A DNA stretch of 64,000 bases from an uncultured Pelagibacteraceae bacterium. Lineage in GTDB: Bacteria; Pseudomonadota; Alphaproteobacteria; Pelagibacterales; Pelagibacteraceae. The DNA is taken from NCBI GenBank assembly GCA_902527215.1, contig CABZOF010000001.1, positions 62,001-126,000 of the forward strand, written 5' to 3'. A program made the position numbers and the translations under genes. A model generated the notes under the pieces. It saw only the letters and a program-made list of their open reading frames with translations, was not told the DNA's origin and did not search any database. Positions 63,019-64,000 of this stretch are shown here, piece by piece; positions within the stretch are counted from its first letter, which is position 1; the number at the start of each line of letters is the position of its first letter.

Positions 63019-63803
63019 TGTCATACAATTTCAAAAATAAAAAAATTATTATCTCAGCTGGAGCATCAGGAATTGGGTGGGCAACAGCAAAGGAGTGTCT
63101 TGAAAAAGGTGCGAAGGTATTCGTTTGTGATGTCGATAAAAAATCTATAAATAAATTAAAAAAAAATCCTTTGAATAATAAAAGGTTGTTTTCTTTTCAT
63201 TGCGATGCCTCAAATGAAAATGATGTAATAAATTTTTTTAAAGAAATTAAAAAAAAAACACAAAAAATTGATGCACTAATTAATAATGTTGGAGTTGCAG
63301 GCCCAACAGGAACTATGGATAAACTTCAAACAAAAGATTGGGAACAAACTTTAAAGATAAATGTAATTAGTCATTTTATTTTTTCAAAATTAGCAATCCC
63401 AATGTTGAAAAAGAATAAAGGTGGATCAGTAGTCAATCTGTCTTCTACAGCAGGTATATTTGGGTTTCCATTAAGATCTCCTTACTCAGCCAGTAAATGG
63501 GCGGTAGTTGGAATGACTAAAACTTTAGCAATGGAATTAGGCAAGTTTAAAATTAGAGTAAATGCTATTTGTCCAGGAACTGTAAAAGGAGATAGAATGG
63601 GAAGAGTTATTAGAGATAAAGCTAAATTTTTGAAAATTTCAAAAAAAGCTGTGGAGAGTGAATTCGTTTCTATGACTTCTCTTAATACTTGGGTTTACGA
63701 AAAAGATATTGGTAAAATGTGTTGTTATTTAATATCCGATGAGTCTTCTAGAATTTCTGGTCAAGTAGTTGGCGTTGATGGTAACACTTTAAGAATGCAT
63801 TAA
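63018..63803 (+). CDS. Short-chain dehydrogenase/reductase
   Basis: A 261-residue SDR. The cofactor motif is SAGASGIGWATAKECLEKGA, NNVGVAGP is near residue 90, and the catalytic residues are in VNLSSTAGIFG and PYSASKWAVVGMTKTLA (Ser, Tyr and Lys). The C-terminus ends SRISGQVVGVDGNTLRMH, usual for the family. It overlaps the oxygenase gene by one base, suggesting that it oxidises the hydroxylated product. Confidence 0.9.
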   Translation: MSYNFKNKKIIISAGASGIGWATAKECLEKGAKVFVCDVDKKSINKLKKNPLNNKRLFSFHCDASNENDVINFFKEIKKKTQKIDALINNVGVAGPTGTMDKLQTKDWEQTLKINVISHFIFSKLAIPMLKKNKGGSVVNLSSTAGIFGFPLRSPYSASKWAVVGMTKTLAMELGKFKIRVNAICPGTVKGDRMGRVIRDKAKFLKISKKAVESEFVSMTSLNTWVYEKDIGKMCCYLISDESSRISGQVVGVDGNTLRMH

Positions 63804-63807
63804 AGCT

Positions 63808-64000
63808 TTAGATATTTTCAATGAATTCTATTAAGTTATTTGCAATTTGCTCAGGAGCCTCTATCAAAAAAGAGTGTTTTACCTCTGGTATGATAACTAA
63901 TTTAGAATCTTTCACCTCATTTGACATTTTTTTGTTATGAGAAGGAGTGCATCCACTATCATTTTCTCCCGTCATAAATAGACAGGGTTTCTTTATATCT
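63808..64000 (-). CDS. Alpha/beta hydrolase, 3' end only
   Basis: The minus-strand frame is open from the window edge to TAA at 63808-63810 and gives 63 residues. KKPCLFMTGENDSGCTPSH contains the catalytic aspartate strand and EVKHSFLIEAPEQIAN the catalytic histidine and following helix, matching the C-terminus of alpha/beta hydrolases. The nucleophile lies beyond the window. It ends four bases from the convergent SDR stop. Substrate unknown. Confidence 0.75.
   Translation of the reverse strand, partial: DIKKPCLFMTGENDSGCTPSHNKKMSNEVKDSKLVIIPEVKHSFLIEAPEQIANNLIEFIENI

Noticed and set aside
1..64000. tRNA, rRNA, CRISPR arrays, insertion sequences, riboswitches
   Set aside because: Spacers are all under about 220 bases and show no cloverleaf, repeat-spacer array, terminal inverted repeats or known riboswitch core that I can recognise by eye.

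Overview
This window looks like a piece of a SAR11 (Pelagibacterales, 'Candidatus Pelagibacter'-type) chromosome. The sequence is very AT-rich, genes abut or overlap by a few bases, and no spacer reaches 300 bases. The repertoire is typical of streamlined marine alphaproteobacteria: methylated-amine and osmolyte breakdown, many ABC transporters fed by binding proteins, DMSP-demethylase-like proteins, a biotin transporter and a photolyase. The assignment rests on gene content and style, not on a search. I see no rRNA, tRNA, CRISPR array, insertion sequence, phage gene or attachment site.

Layout. (1) 1-8070, plus strand: the 3' part of an ammonium transporter gene, a small membrane protein, a terminator, an unlisted 50-residue membrane ORF, then an N-methylglutamate synthase-like trio (mgsA, mgsB, mgsC), a gamma-glutamylmethylamide synthetase-like gene (gmaS), a PLP-dependent lyase and a photolyase. 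(2) 8067-15484, minus strand: housekeeping run with csaA, a LysE-type exporter, aconitase acnA, a YfgM-like protein, bamB, a cupin, the AFG1/ZapE ATPase and a YjbQ protein. (3) 15510-20542: argE, an aldehyde dehydrogenase, an agmatinase-family enzyme, a secreted HExxH protein and a membrane-anchored cyclophilin. (4) 20522-29023, minus: a dipeptide/oligopeptide-type ABC transporter (binding protein, hairpin, two permeases, fused double ATPase), bioY, a two-domain beta-oxidation enzyme and an unlisted 42-residue membrane protein. (5) 29140-36622, plus: seven tightly packed genes for a pathway I cannot name (GcvT-family protein, peptidase E, FMN alpha-hydroxy-acid oxidase, ThDP enzyme, transthyretin-like protein lacking the YRGS tail, DmdA-like protein, thiolase). 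(6) 36624-43066, minus: an EutA-like racemase, a DoeA/creatinase-like M24 protein and a PotABCD-type transporter. (7) 43127-53881: a plus-strand operon (exporter, hydroxyisobutyrate-type dehydrogenase, aldehyde dehydrogenase, VOC protein, homocysteine methyltransferase, MsrA, serine hydrolase) facing a minus-strand operon (Fe-alcohol dehydrogenase, amidase, exporter, second homocysteine methyltransferase). (8) 53918-63803: a glycine-betaine-type transporter made of one double-length permease, ProX and two separate ProV ATPases, interspersed with a gamma-butyrobetaine-type dioxygenase, a HalD/ArpA-like oxygenase, an SDR and a GDPD. (9) 63808-64000: the 3' end of an alpha/beta hydrolase gene, cut by the window edge.

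How it fits together. Most accessory genes serve uptake and dismantling of small nitrogenous or methylated solutes. Imported compounds would be demethylated by folate- or homocysteine-dependent methyltransferases, oxidised by aldehyde or alcohol dehydrogenases and 2-oxoglutarate oxygenases, and their nitrogen handled by the Amt/Mgs/GmaS block. The best candidates for undescribed biology are the seven-gene operon at 29-37 kb, the DoeA/EutA/Pot operon at 37-43 kb, and the asymmetric betaine-type transporter with two ATPases. Substrates for all three are inference.
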